Shown in pieces: positions 22,662 to 32,524 of a DNA stretch of 64,000 nucleotides; positions within the stretch are counted from its first letter, which is position 1, and each line of letters begins with the position of its first letter. The notes beneath the pieces are model-generated. The model was not told the origin of the DNA and did no database searches. It saw nothing but the letters and a program-made list of their open reading frames with translations. The stretch covers positions 31,039,330 through 31,103,329 of the forward strand of contig NC_089312.1 in NCBI RefSeq assembly GCF_036669915.1. Reading direction: 5' to 3'. The stretch comes from Pocillopora verrucosa. Lineage: Eukaryota; Cnidaria; Anthozoa; Scleractinia; Pocilloporidae. The translations under genes were made by a program, and so were the position numbers.

Positions 22662-22720
22662 GCCGAGTCGCAATGGAATGAAGAGCGTTATAACTATCCA
22701 TCCGAACACTGCTGACGCAC
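22662..22720 (+). pseudogene. Fossil fragment of PLA2 last exon (unit 2 edge)
   Basis: About 55 bp matching the end of the last exon of PLA2 copy B, from GCCGAGTC to the stop region. It is a passive by-product of the tandem duplication with no upstream exons, and it is young by its near identity. Confidence 0.9.
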
Positions 22721-23338
22721 AGAATTGAAAATACACCAGCAACAACAGTTAAGAATCGGGAGAAAGAGAGAGAAAAAGGAACAAACTTCTTATGATTTAG
22801 CTTGATATATTACACACAAAATTGTATGAGAGCCTGTAATGACAATTAAAGTCGAGGGAAAACACAAAACTGAGTCTGACTTAACTCTAATTTTGTATGT
22901 AAAAGGGATGTTAAGATCAGATTCTAGTAAGACGTACATTGTACAAGGAAAAAGTACAGCTTCTCCCGACTCGTATTTAGTCGAAGGTCAGGCAGAGGAT
23001 GTTATTCCTCATATTATTACCAAATATCAGAATAAAGTGAAGTTCATGAAGAGCATTTCCTTTACTATTCACCGTAATGTTACCGTGGATTAGCAATCTG
23101 GAGCCCATGGAACTGCACAATCCTCTTTGATTGACAAGAATGTTACGAGGCACAAAAGCTCAAATCAGTACACAAAGAAGTACCTCTTTTCTCAGTTAAT
23201 TTAGTCCCCAATACACAACAAATAAGACGGTAGCGTACACCAAATAAGTTTATCTGGGGAAGCCTGCCGAGAACCAACCCGAGGCATACATAGCCCGAGG
23301 CATGCGTACATACATACATTCGCAACTGATATACCATA

Positions 23339-23723
23339 TACAATCCTGATATACAGTCAATTCCTTACACATTCAAAAATAGGTATACATTACTAACATG
23401 CAAACTTCACCAAGTCGGGATTAACAGAGATGGGCAACCGCCTACAAGGACATTACTACGGTTATGTACAATCTTGATACACAGTCAACTCCTTACATAT
23501 TCAAAAATAGGTATACATTACTAACATGCAAACTTCACCAAGTCGGGATTAACAGAGATGGGCAACCACCTACAAGGACATTACTACGGTTATATACAAT
23601 CCTGATATGCAGTCAACTCCTTACACATTCAAAAATAGGTATACATTACTAACATGCAAACTTAACCAAGTCGGGATTAACAGAAATGAGTAACCGCTTA
23701 AATGGACATTACTACGGTTATAC
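23339..23723 (+). repeat. 128-bp tandem repeat, three copies (unit 2)
   Basis: The same three-copy array as at 18281-18664, carried along in the larger duplication. The third copy has drifted slightly at its 3' end (AATGGACATTACTACGG in place of CAAGGACATTACTACGG), as it has in all units, so the array is older than the triplication. Confidence 0.9.
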
Positions 23724-24007
23724 GGAGGCCAGAAAAAACCTGCCAGAAAAAACCCCTTTGGGGAAAAAACATGACAGGAAATCTTGGTAAGAACCATGCC
23801 CCAAACTCAGAGCAGTTGGCAGCCCGTACTACGAGGCTTCACAGTTAAAGAAAATATGTTGTCAATGCCTCGTCGATATTCAACGCCACAGAATTTCGAA
23901 CGTTTTCACCGTTACGCTCAACGACGATTTCATATTTCAAACTCAGGATTTGCGTCTTCACGATGACAACATCACAAACGTTTCTTATTTGGCTACATCC
24001 TGTAGCC

Positions 24008-24079
24008 GCGTCGGTGGTATAGTGGTGAGCATAGCTGCCTTCCAAGCAGTTGACCCGGGTTCGATTCCCGGCCGACGCA
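24008..24079 (+). tRNA. tRNA-Gly (TCC)
   Basis: A complete cloverleaf with anticodon TCC and canonical A and B boxes (TGGTATAGTGG, GGTTCGATTCC). It is the first tRNA-Gly of unit 2, with the same left flank (CATCCTGTAGCC) as the copies at 18950 and 29391. Confidence 0.95.
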
Positions 24080-24635
24080 ATGAGGCTAATTCAACTGTTC
24101 TTAAAATGCTTCATGAACGGCTAACTATTCTATTTTTACTGGTTTATTATTTCTATTGGTTGTTCCTTATGATCTAATGAAGGACAGAAGTTTTGATGAC
24201 ATCACCTTAAAATTTGTTTTTTCATCTCTTAAAATAAGTACATTCCATTTCAGCGCGTTGCTGATCAATACACTACTTGTTCACAGAAGACGTCAAAATA
24301 TGGTGGAATATTCTGACACACTTGGCTACCCTTTGTGTGCCAGTTTTTCTTCCAATCACATTTTGTCGTTATCTCCGTTGATCTATTCCTGAACAGGCGC
24401 ACGGCAACATGGAATCTGCTTACTGTGTGAATTCAATTGTGGCATCAATAACAAAGAAATGAAAAATGAGACAGAGAAGCTGAGTTTTAATTTCGTTAGG
24501 AAATGAAAAAGACTACGTCAAGTGATTGGAAACCTTAATCGGTAACCTTGCATTGGAAGCCGTGGCGTTTTTCAAAATTGTCCAATTTGTTTCATTTCAT
24601 AGGACCAAAAAGAAAACTCCTGGCTCCTGTTACTG

Positions 24636-25094
24636 CAGTTGAACCACGGTAATTCGAATTGCCAAGGGAAATTGAAATACTTCGAGTTATCAGGGTTTCG
24701 AGTTATAGGGGTTTTAAACAAAAAGACCACAAACACTTGATTAAAGAGGTTTTGTGTTTATACATGTTTTATTTTAAGATCTCTAGCATAAAAGCGACAA
24801 AACAAAAGCATGAAAACTACGAGTAAACTGATGAGATTAAATGTAATCTTCGGTGCAAGATGTTATGGCTCATTGGTCCCCAAAAAGTGAAAATCTACTT
24901 CGAATTATCGAGGCTAAAATTACAAAGAAAAGTACCTAAAGGGAAGTAAAAAATCGCTTCGAGTTAACGGGGTTTCGAGCTATAGAGGTTAAAATTATAG
25001 TAAATGTATGGGGCAAATCAAAGGGACATCATTTTTGCTTGGAGTTTGTGGGGAATTCGAGTTACCGAGGGTTCGAGTGATCGGGGTTCAACTG
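24636..25094. mobile_element. Tigger/pogo-like MITE (unit 2)
   Basis: The same 459-bp element as at 19575-20033 in the same position within the unit, so it was carried by the segmental duplication and did not insert anew. It is absent from unit 3 because of the tRNA-to-tRNA deletion. Confidence 0.75.
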
Positions 25095-25198
25095 TATATG
25101 AATTCCTTTTATAAGAACATATGCAGCTTCCAGGTTTTACCGTCCACTCCATTCTGTTCAACTCTGTTGTTGCAATTGCTGGTTAAAATGTAAAAGGA

Positions 25199-25270
25199 CG
25201 GTCCCACCGAGACTTGAACTCGGATCGCTGGATTCAGAGTCCAGAGTGCTAACCATTACACCATGGGACC
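25199..25270 (-). tRNA. tRNA-Gln (CTG)
   Basis: Minus-strand tRNA with 5' GGTCCCATGG and 3' TGGGACC, giving a fully paired seven-base acceptor stem, and anticodon CTG. Of the three tRNA-Gln copies in the window this is the one that folds without irregularity. Confidence 0.92.
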
Positions 25271-26100
25271 TAATCAGACAGTATTAGTTGGAGCTAAGAG
25301 AGAGAATTATAAGGTGAATTCAATGAAAATTTCCTAACTTCGATTCTGACTTTAACTTCAAAAAAGAAGCAGAAACGGAATAAGAAAAATATCAAGTCAA
25401 GCTAAATGTTGTCTTAATATGGCACAGAACTGAACAAAGTTTTTTAATGATCAAGGGTTTAAGTTCTGTAGCTGTTATTCTGGCTCGTCGGTCGTTGCAG
25501 CTTAAGTGCAGATCATTTACTCCTGACATTTCCTCTGTTTTGAAATTCTACATTTCATTCTGAAGATCAGATTCTAGTAAGACGTAAATTGTACAAGGGA
25601 AAAGTACAGCTTCGCTCGAATCGTATTTAATCGAAGGAGAGAGAGGTTTATACTCCGTCTCTAGATTGATTTTGCATTCACACAATAAACAGACTCACCT
25701 TGTTTCTTTTTAGTGACGGCAAAACGGGGCTCTTAACAAAATTTGGTGCGAGGACTACTCAGTCAAGGAGGTAAATACTTCCCTTTGGCTATAGCAGAGA
25801 AGTATTCATATCATAACTAAAATAACAGAATAAAGTGAAGTCCATGAAGAGCATGTCCTTTACTATTCCCCGTAATGTTACCTTGGATTAGGAATTCTTG
25901 AGCCCAGGGAACTGCACAGGCGTCTTTGGTTGACATGAATGTTATGAGGCACAAAAAAACTCAAACTTTACACAAAGAAGTGTCATTTTTTTTTTCAGTT
26001 ATTCTGAAACTAAAGATAAGTCCTTGTACTGTTAGCCCAAAACACTGTATCGATTTTCCGTTGTTTCTTCAAATAGGGTGTCCAATAGAGAATTACTCAA

Positions 26101-26172
26101 GCGTCGGTGGTATAGTGGTGAGCATAGCTGCCTTCCAAGCAGTTGACCCGGGTTCGATTCCCGGCCGACGCA
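26101..26172 (+). tRNA. tRNA-Gly (TCC)
   Basis: A complete cloverleaf identical in its stems to the 24008 copy. The left flank ends AATTACTCAA and the right flank begins GTTATCACAG, as at 20730. It is the second tRNA-Gly of unit 2. Confidence 0.95.
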
Positions 26173-27072
26173 GTTATCACAGTTTTGTCCTTAATACAAA
26201 CATCTGTGAACAATTTTTATTTAACACCAGTTGGTTTGCCATTGTTATGTTATTTTCCTTAATGAGATGTTCTATCATTTCAGGAATCATACCGGCTGAC
26301 CAAGAGTTGTTATATTTTGATTTTTCCATTTTGATTTTTCCATTTTGATTCGCTTTCAATGCCTCGTCGATATTCAACACCACTGAATTTCGAACGTTTT
26401 TTACCACGCGAGATCTGGGTGCGAACATGACGGAGCTTTAAAAATGCCAACATGCAAATCAAACATGGCAGCTCGATGTGATCGCGCGATTGTTATCTGA
26501 AAAGGTGTGTTAAAACAGTTTAACAAGATGCAGTTTTTATGTGATGGAATCTAGGGTTTTTTCAGCAACATCACCCGTAATATTCATAGGACTTCTACGC
26601 CTGATAAAGAGGTCAACCGGAAAGAAAAAACCGTAAGAAGATTGTCAAAAGGCGAGAGATTCGAAAGTTTACGCACGTTGAGATATAGATCTTGACCAAG
26701 TTCTTTTCCATTACGTGATGTTTTGCGATAAAGAAAATAGGGATCTTTCGAGCATGATTTATCGCGTTTCCTTCGGTGGAATTTCCTAAGATTTGCTGGA
26801 CTGTTAAACATATTTGTGCCCTTCTTAGTGCCTGTTGACAGAAAAAAATTCGAAAGACCAAATTTGAGATAGTGGAAGAAAACACAAAATTGCACAAAGC
26901 GAGGAAACTGCTTTTGCAATATCCTCTTTTTTTTTCGGCTTTAAATGATCGGCAGGACAAATGTTAAAAATTGTGAAAATTTTGAGAGATTTCACTCAAA
27001 CAAATTGAAGAAAATCAAAGGAAAAGCCAAATTATCGCTGGCGAGCGCCTCCTTCCGTGGAGCCTTAGCTTA

Positions 27073-27670
27073 ATAACGAAAATCATTTTGATAATATTTA
27101 CAACAGCAAACAATAGTCCGAACCTTGCTCATCGCCTTTTTATGGCTTTTAGTGACCTTGAAAAGCGAAAACAAAAATTCTTTAGCAAAACATGGAGCCT
27201 CCTTAAATGTCTTAAGAATATACATGATTTAGATATTTTTGACTTTGTATCATTTCGCTCTTGTAACGAACCCCTGAGAAATTTTGATTATTAAACACTC
27301 GATGTCCCCTTTAAGTCGAATAGAAACTTTGAAGAATTCATTTTTTACTCAGATTTATCGCCCATGGAACGAACTACCTCTCAACATAAGGGATTCTAAC
27401 ACCGAGCTAGTATATCGCAAGAAATTATTTCATTATTTCTATGATAAATTCAGTGCCAATTTTTTATCGTAATTATCTTTTTCCTGTTATTAGTTTAGAT
27501 TAATTTTTCTATCTTTTGTAAATAGTCGTAGACACTGACTTTTTTAACTAAGTAAATATTTAAGGCGGCTTATTTTAAAGAATCTTGTATTCTGTTTTAC
27601 ATTGTCCCCAAATTGATCGAATTGACTCGATCAATGAAATAATTTGGAATTTGTATTAAAGTTCAAGTTA
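27073..27670 (+). mobile_element. LINE 3' end with RT C-terminal remnant (unit 2)
   Basis: Copy of the unit 1 LINE fragment with frames at 27088-27294 and 27284-27472. It differs by only a few bases and was duplicated with the unit. Confidence 0.7.
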
Positions 27671-28044
27671 AATCTGTTACTAAACAGGCGCACGGTAACA
27701 TGGAGTCTACTTTCTTTGTGTATTCAATTGTGGCATCAATAACAAATAAATAAAGAAATAGAAAATGAAACAAAGTAGTTTTCTCTAAGCTTTTATATCT
27801 TAAGGAAATGAAAAAGACTGCGTTGAATGACTGGAAACCTTATTTGATACCCTGGCATTATAGAAGCTGACGTTTTTCAAAATCGTCGAATTCGTTTCAT
27901 TTCACTGGAACAAAAAGAAAATTCCTGACTTCTCTTACTGTACGAAATCCTTTTATAAGAACATATGCAGCTGCCAGGTTTTACCGTCCACTCTACTTTG
28001 TTCAACTCTGTTATTGCTGATTAAGATGTAAAAGGATAAGGTCG

Positions 28045-28103
28045 GCCGAGTCGCAATGGAATGAAGAGCATTATAACTATCCATCCGAACACTGCTGACG
28101 CAC
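28045..28103 (+). pseudogene. Fossil fragment of PLA2 last exon (unit 3 edge)
   Basis: Same as the fragment at 22662: the duplicated tail of the PLA2 copy B last exon at the start of unit 3, without the rest of the gene. Confidence 0.9.
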
Positions 28104-28720
28104 AGAATTGAAAATAAACCAGCAACAACAGTTAAGAATCGAGAGAAAGAGAAAGAAAAAGGAACAAACTTCTTATGATTTAGCTTGACATATTACACAC
28201 AAAATTGTATGAGAGCCTGTAATGACAATTAAAATCGAGGGAAAACACAAAACTGAGTCTGACTTAACTCTAATTTTGTATGTAAAAGGGATGTTAAGAT
28301 CACATTCTAGTAAGACGTACATTGTACAAGGAAAAAGGACAGCTTATCCCGACTCGTATTTAGTCGAAGGTCAGGCAGAGGATGTTATTCCTCATATTAT
28401 TACCAAATATCAGAATAAAGTGAAGTTCATGAAGAGCATTTCCTTTACTATTCACCGTAATGTTACCGTGGATTAGCAATCTGGAGCCCAGGGAACTGCA
28501 CAATCCTCTTTGATTGACAAGAATGTTATGAGGCACAAAAGCTCAAATCAGTACACAAAGAAGTACCTTTTTTCTCAGTTAATTTAGTCCCCAATACACA
28601 ACAAATAAGACGGTAGCGTACACCAAATAAGTTTATCTGGGGAAGCCTGCCGAGAACCAACCCGAGGCAGACATAGCCCAAGGCATGCGTACATACATAC
28701 ATTCGCAACTGATATACCAT

Positions 28721-29105
28721 ATAAAATCCTAATATACAGTCAATTCCTTACACATTCAAAAATAGTTATACATTACTAACATGCAAACTTCACCGAGTCG
28801 GGATTAACAGAGATGGGCAACCGCCTACAAGGACATTACTACGGTTATATACAATCCTGATACACAGTCAACTCCTTACATATTCAAAAATAGGTATACA
28901 TTACTACCATGCAAACTTCACCAAGTCGGGATTAACAGAGATGGGCAACCGCCTACAAGGACATTACTACGGTTATATACAATCCTGATATGCAGTCAAC
29001 TCCTTACACATTCAAAAATAGGTATACATTACTAACATGCAAACTTCACCAAGTCGGGATTAACAGAAATGAGTAGCCGCTTACATGGACATTACTACGG
29101 TTATA
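28721..29105 (+). repeat. 128-bp tandem repeat, three copies (unit 3)
   Basis: The third occurrence of the array, again with three copies. The copy number is the same in every unit, so no expansion or loss has occurred since the triplication. Confidence 0.9.
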
Positions 29106-29390
29106 CGGAGGCCAGAAAAAACCTGCCAGAAGAAACCCCTTTGGGGAAAAAACATGACAGGAAATCTTGGTAAGAACCATGCCCCAAACTCAGAGCAGTT
29201 GGCAGCCCGTCCTACGAGGCTTCACAGTTAAAGAAAATATGTTGTCAATGCCTCGTCGATATTCAACGCCACAGAATTTCGAACGTTTTCACCGTTCCGC
29301 TCAACGACGATTTCATATTTCAAACTCGGGATTTGCGTCTTCACGATGACAACATCACAAACGTTTCTTATTTAGCTACATCCTGTAGCC

Positions 29391-29462
29391 GCGTCGGTGG
29401 TATAGTGGTGAGCATAGCTGCCTTCCAAGCAGTTGACCCGGGTTCGATTCCCGGCCGACGCA
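29391..29462 (+). tRNA. tRNA-Gly (TCC) at a recombination join
   Basis: A complete cloverleaf with anticodon TCC. Its left flank (CATCCTGTAGCC) belongs to the first tRNA-Gly of a unit and its right flank (GTTATCACAG) to the second. It is therefore the product of recombination between the two tRNA genes, and it remains intact. Confidence 0.95.
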
Positions 29463-30359
29463 GTTATCACAGTTTTTTTCCTTAATACAAACATCTGTGA
29501 ACAATTTTTATTTAACTTTGGTTTGCCATTGTTATGTTATTTTCCTTAATGAGATGTTCTATCATTTCAGGAATCATACCGGCTGACCAAGAGTTGTTAT
29601 ATTTTGATTTTTCCATTTTGATTTTTCCATTTTGATTCGCTCTCAATGCCTCGTCGATATTCAACACCACTGAATTTCGAACGTTTTTTACCACGCGAGA
29701 TCTGGGTGCGAACATGACGGAGCTTTAAAAATGCCAACATACAAATCAAACATGGCAGCTCGATGTGATCGCGCGATTGTTATCTGAAAAGGTGTGTTAA
29801 AACAGTTTAACAAGATGCAGTTTTTATGTGATGGAATCTAGGGTTTTTTCAGCAACATCACCTGTAATATTCATAGGACTTCTACGCCTGATAAAGAGGT
29901 CAACCGGAAAGAAAACACCGTAAGAAGATTGTCAAAAGGCGAGAGATTCGAAAGTTTACGCACGTTGAGATATAGATCTTGACCAAGTTCTTTTCCATTA
30001 CGTGATGTTTTGCGATAAAGAAAATAGGGATCTTTCGAGCATGATTTATCGCGTTTCCTTCGGTGGAATTTCCTAAGATTTGCTGGACTGTTAAACATAT
30101 TTGTGCCCTTCTTAGTGCCTGTTGACAGAAAAAAATTCGTAAGACCAAATTTGAGATAGTGGAAGAAAACACAAAATTGCACAAAGCGAGGAAACTGCTT
30201 TTGCAATATCCTCTTTTTTTTCGGCTTTAAATGATCGGCAGGACAAATGTTAAAAATTGTGAAAATTTTGAGAGATTTCACTCAAACAAATTGAAGAAAA
30301 TCAAAGGAAAAGCCAAATTATCGCTGGCGAGCGCCTCCTTCCGTGGAGCCTTAGCTTAA

Positions 30360-30957
30360 TAACGAAAATCATTTTGATAATATTTACAACAGCAAACAAT
30401 AGTCCGAACCTTGCTCATCGCCTTTTTATGGCTTTTAGTGACCTTGAAAAGCGAAAACAAAAATTCTTTAGCAAAACATAGAGCCTCCTTAAATGTCTTA
30501 AGAATATACATGATTTAGATATTTTTGACTTTGTATCATTTCGCTCTTGTAACGAGCCCCTGAGAAATTTTGATTATTAAACACTCGATGTCCCCTTTAA
30601 GTCGAACAGAAACTTTGAAGAATTCATTTTTTACTCAGATTTATCGCCCATGGAACGAACTACTTCTCAACATAAGGGATTCTAACACCGAGCTAGTATA
30701 TCGCAAGAAATTGTTTCATTATTTCTATGATAAATTCAGTGCCAATTTTTTATCGTAATTATCTTATTCCTGTTATTAGTTTAGATTAATTTTTCTATCT
30801 TTTGTAAATAGTCGTAGACACTGACTTTTTTAACTAAGTAAATATTTAAGGCGGCTTATTTTAAAGAATCTTGTATTCTGTTTTACATTGTCCCCAAATT
30901 GATCGAATTGACTTGATCAATGAAATAATTTGGAATTTGTATTAAAGTTCAAGTTAA
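30360..30957 (+). mobile_element. LINE 3' end with RT C-terminal remnant (unit 3)
   Basis: Third copy. The terminal frame (30570-30758) remains, while the upstream frame seen in units 1 and 2 is interrupted here by a TAG (in place of the Trp codon TGG). This shows neutral decay since the triplication. Confidence 0.7.
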
Positions 30958-31322
30958 ATCTGTTACTAAACAGGCGCACGGTAACATGGAGTCTACTTTC
31001 TTTGTGTATTCAATTGTGGCATCAATAACAAATAAATAAAGAAATAGAAAATGAAACAAAGTAGTTTTCTCTAAGCTTTTATATCTTAAGGAAATGAAAA
31101 AGACTGCGTTGAATGACTGGAAACCTTATTCGATACCCTGGCATTATAGAAGCTGACGTTTTCAAAATTGTCGAATTCGTTTCATTTCATTGGAACAAAA
31201 AGAAAATTCCTGACTTCTCCTACTGTACGAAATCCTTTTATGAGAACATATGCAGCTGCCAGATTTTACCGTCCACTCTACTTTGTTCAACTCTGTTATT
31301 GCTGATTAAGATGTAAAAGGTA

Positions 31323-31392
31323 AGGTCCACCGAGACTTGAACTCGGATCGCTGGATTCAGAGTCCAGAGTGCTAACCATACACCATGGAACC
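31323..31392 (-). pseudogene. tRNA-Gln (CTG), two bases short
   Basis: The 5' end GGTTCCATGG is the usual animal form and the anticodon arm is intact. One base is missing in the D arm (GTGTATGG in place of GTGTAATGG) and one at the 3' acceptor strand. It is probably a pseudogene. It marks the ancestral right edge of the triplicated unit. Confidence 0.75.
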
Positions 31393-32524
31393 ATCAGACA
31401 AAATAAGTTGTACCCAGGAGAGAGAAATATAAAGTGAATGCAAATGGAAATTTTCTCGCTTCCGATTCGGACTATAACTTAGAAAAGAAACAGAAACGGA
31501 ATAAAAAAAAAAAAAAAACGACATAAAGTCAAGTTAATGTTGTGTCAATATGGCACAGAAACAAAGTTTTCTCAATGATTAAATGTTTAAGTTCTGTAGC
31601 TGTTAAAGTTATTCTGGTTCGTCGGTCATTGCAGCTCAAGTGCGTATCATTTACTCCTGCGTCTCCTCTCTTTTACGATTCTTACATTTGTTCAGCTATT
31701 CAAACGATTCTACATTTCATTCTGGAGAGGTTTCAGTTCTTCCTTGCTCGATGAACGGAAATTTTTTTATCATTAAATGCAGGACATTTTTACCATCGTC
31801 TGTTTCCCGTTCTTTACTTTTAGACAGCGAACTCGATTTGCTCCATAGTAACACAAAGGAAAACTCTATCGGGTTTACTCCTCTTTCCCTGAGTGCGCAT
31901 TTGTGGAGATTAATTTGGGCATTTTCGAAAGCAATTTCGCGCTTTAAGTTGGGATCTAGCTAAAGCAAACACAATTTGTGTTTGTTCAGGATAAAAAAAC
32001 TCAAATTGCTTCAAATTGGATCTGAGTTAGTATGAATGAAAAGCAGGCTTTTTTTTTTTTTACATTTTTAAAGGCACATTAATCATATTACACCACAAAG
32101 CGTTTCTCTTGTCTGAAAACAGCCCGTGCCTCGCCTTAGGGTCCTGTGATTTTTACAGTTGTTAATTTCTCATTAAAGTGCAGCTGCAACAAACGAAGTT
32201 TCATCCACATTCTTGTCATATATCAAAGCTGGGTTAAATGTTTGATCCTTTAAGTAAATTTCTTGGCAGCCTGAGCAAGCAGCGCACCCAAAAGACGTTT
32301 TAAAGAAGTAAATTCAGCTCTTATCCTGACCAACTGACGTCAAAACTTATATCGATAAACTTTTTTTATTGGCTAACGATGAAATCTTACAGGAGAATAT
32401 CGTTTAAGTATTTGATTCGTACAAAAATAAAGTCGCCGAAATTTCGGATACCAAGCATAGCTTTTGAAGGGCTTTAGCTTTGAGCAGTAACAGTATCGAC
32501 CCCTTCTCGAGAAACAGGACAGAA
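31393..32524. other. Region between the triplication and PLA2 copy C
   Basis: The first part (to about 31700) is a diverged copy of the sequence beside tRNA-Gln in units 1 and 2. The rest, from about 31980, is the upstream region of PLA2 copy C. It is shared with the upstream region of the fossil copy D at about 36890-37470 (for example GTCATATATCAAAG and CACCCAAAAGACG). No other gene is visible. Confidence 0.6.

Larger units (their letters stand above)
22662..28044 (+). repeat. Tandem triplication, unit 2 (about 5.38 kb, the fullest)
   Basis: This unit is collinear with unit 1 but keeps the segment missing there. That segment includes a second, diverged copy of the PLA2 3' flank at about 25560-25640, ahead of its second tRNA-Gly. 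Because it retains everything seen in units 1 and 3, it best represents the ancestral unit. Its left edge is a fossil fragment of the PLA2 last exon. Confidence 0.93.
28045..31322 (+). repeat. Tandem triplication, unit 3 (about 3.28 kb, tRNA-to-tRNA deletion)
   Basis: Unit 3 matches unit 2 up to its tRNA-Gly at 29391, then continues with the sequence that follows the second tRNA-Gly of unit 2. The interval between the two tRNA-Gly genes (about 2.09 kb in unit 2, with the MITE and tRNA-Gln) is gone, and one tRNA-Gly remains at the join. The unit ends at a tRNA-Gln-like sequence, which marks the ancestral right edge. Confidence 0.93.
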
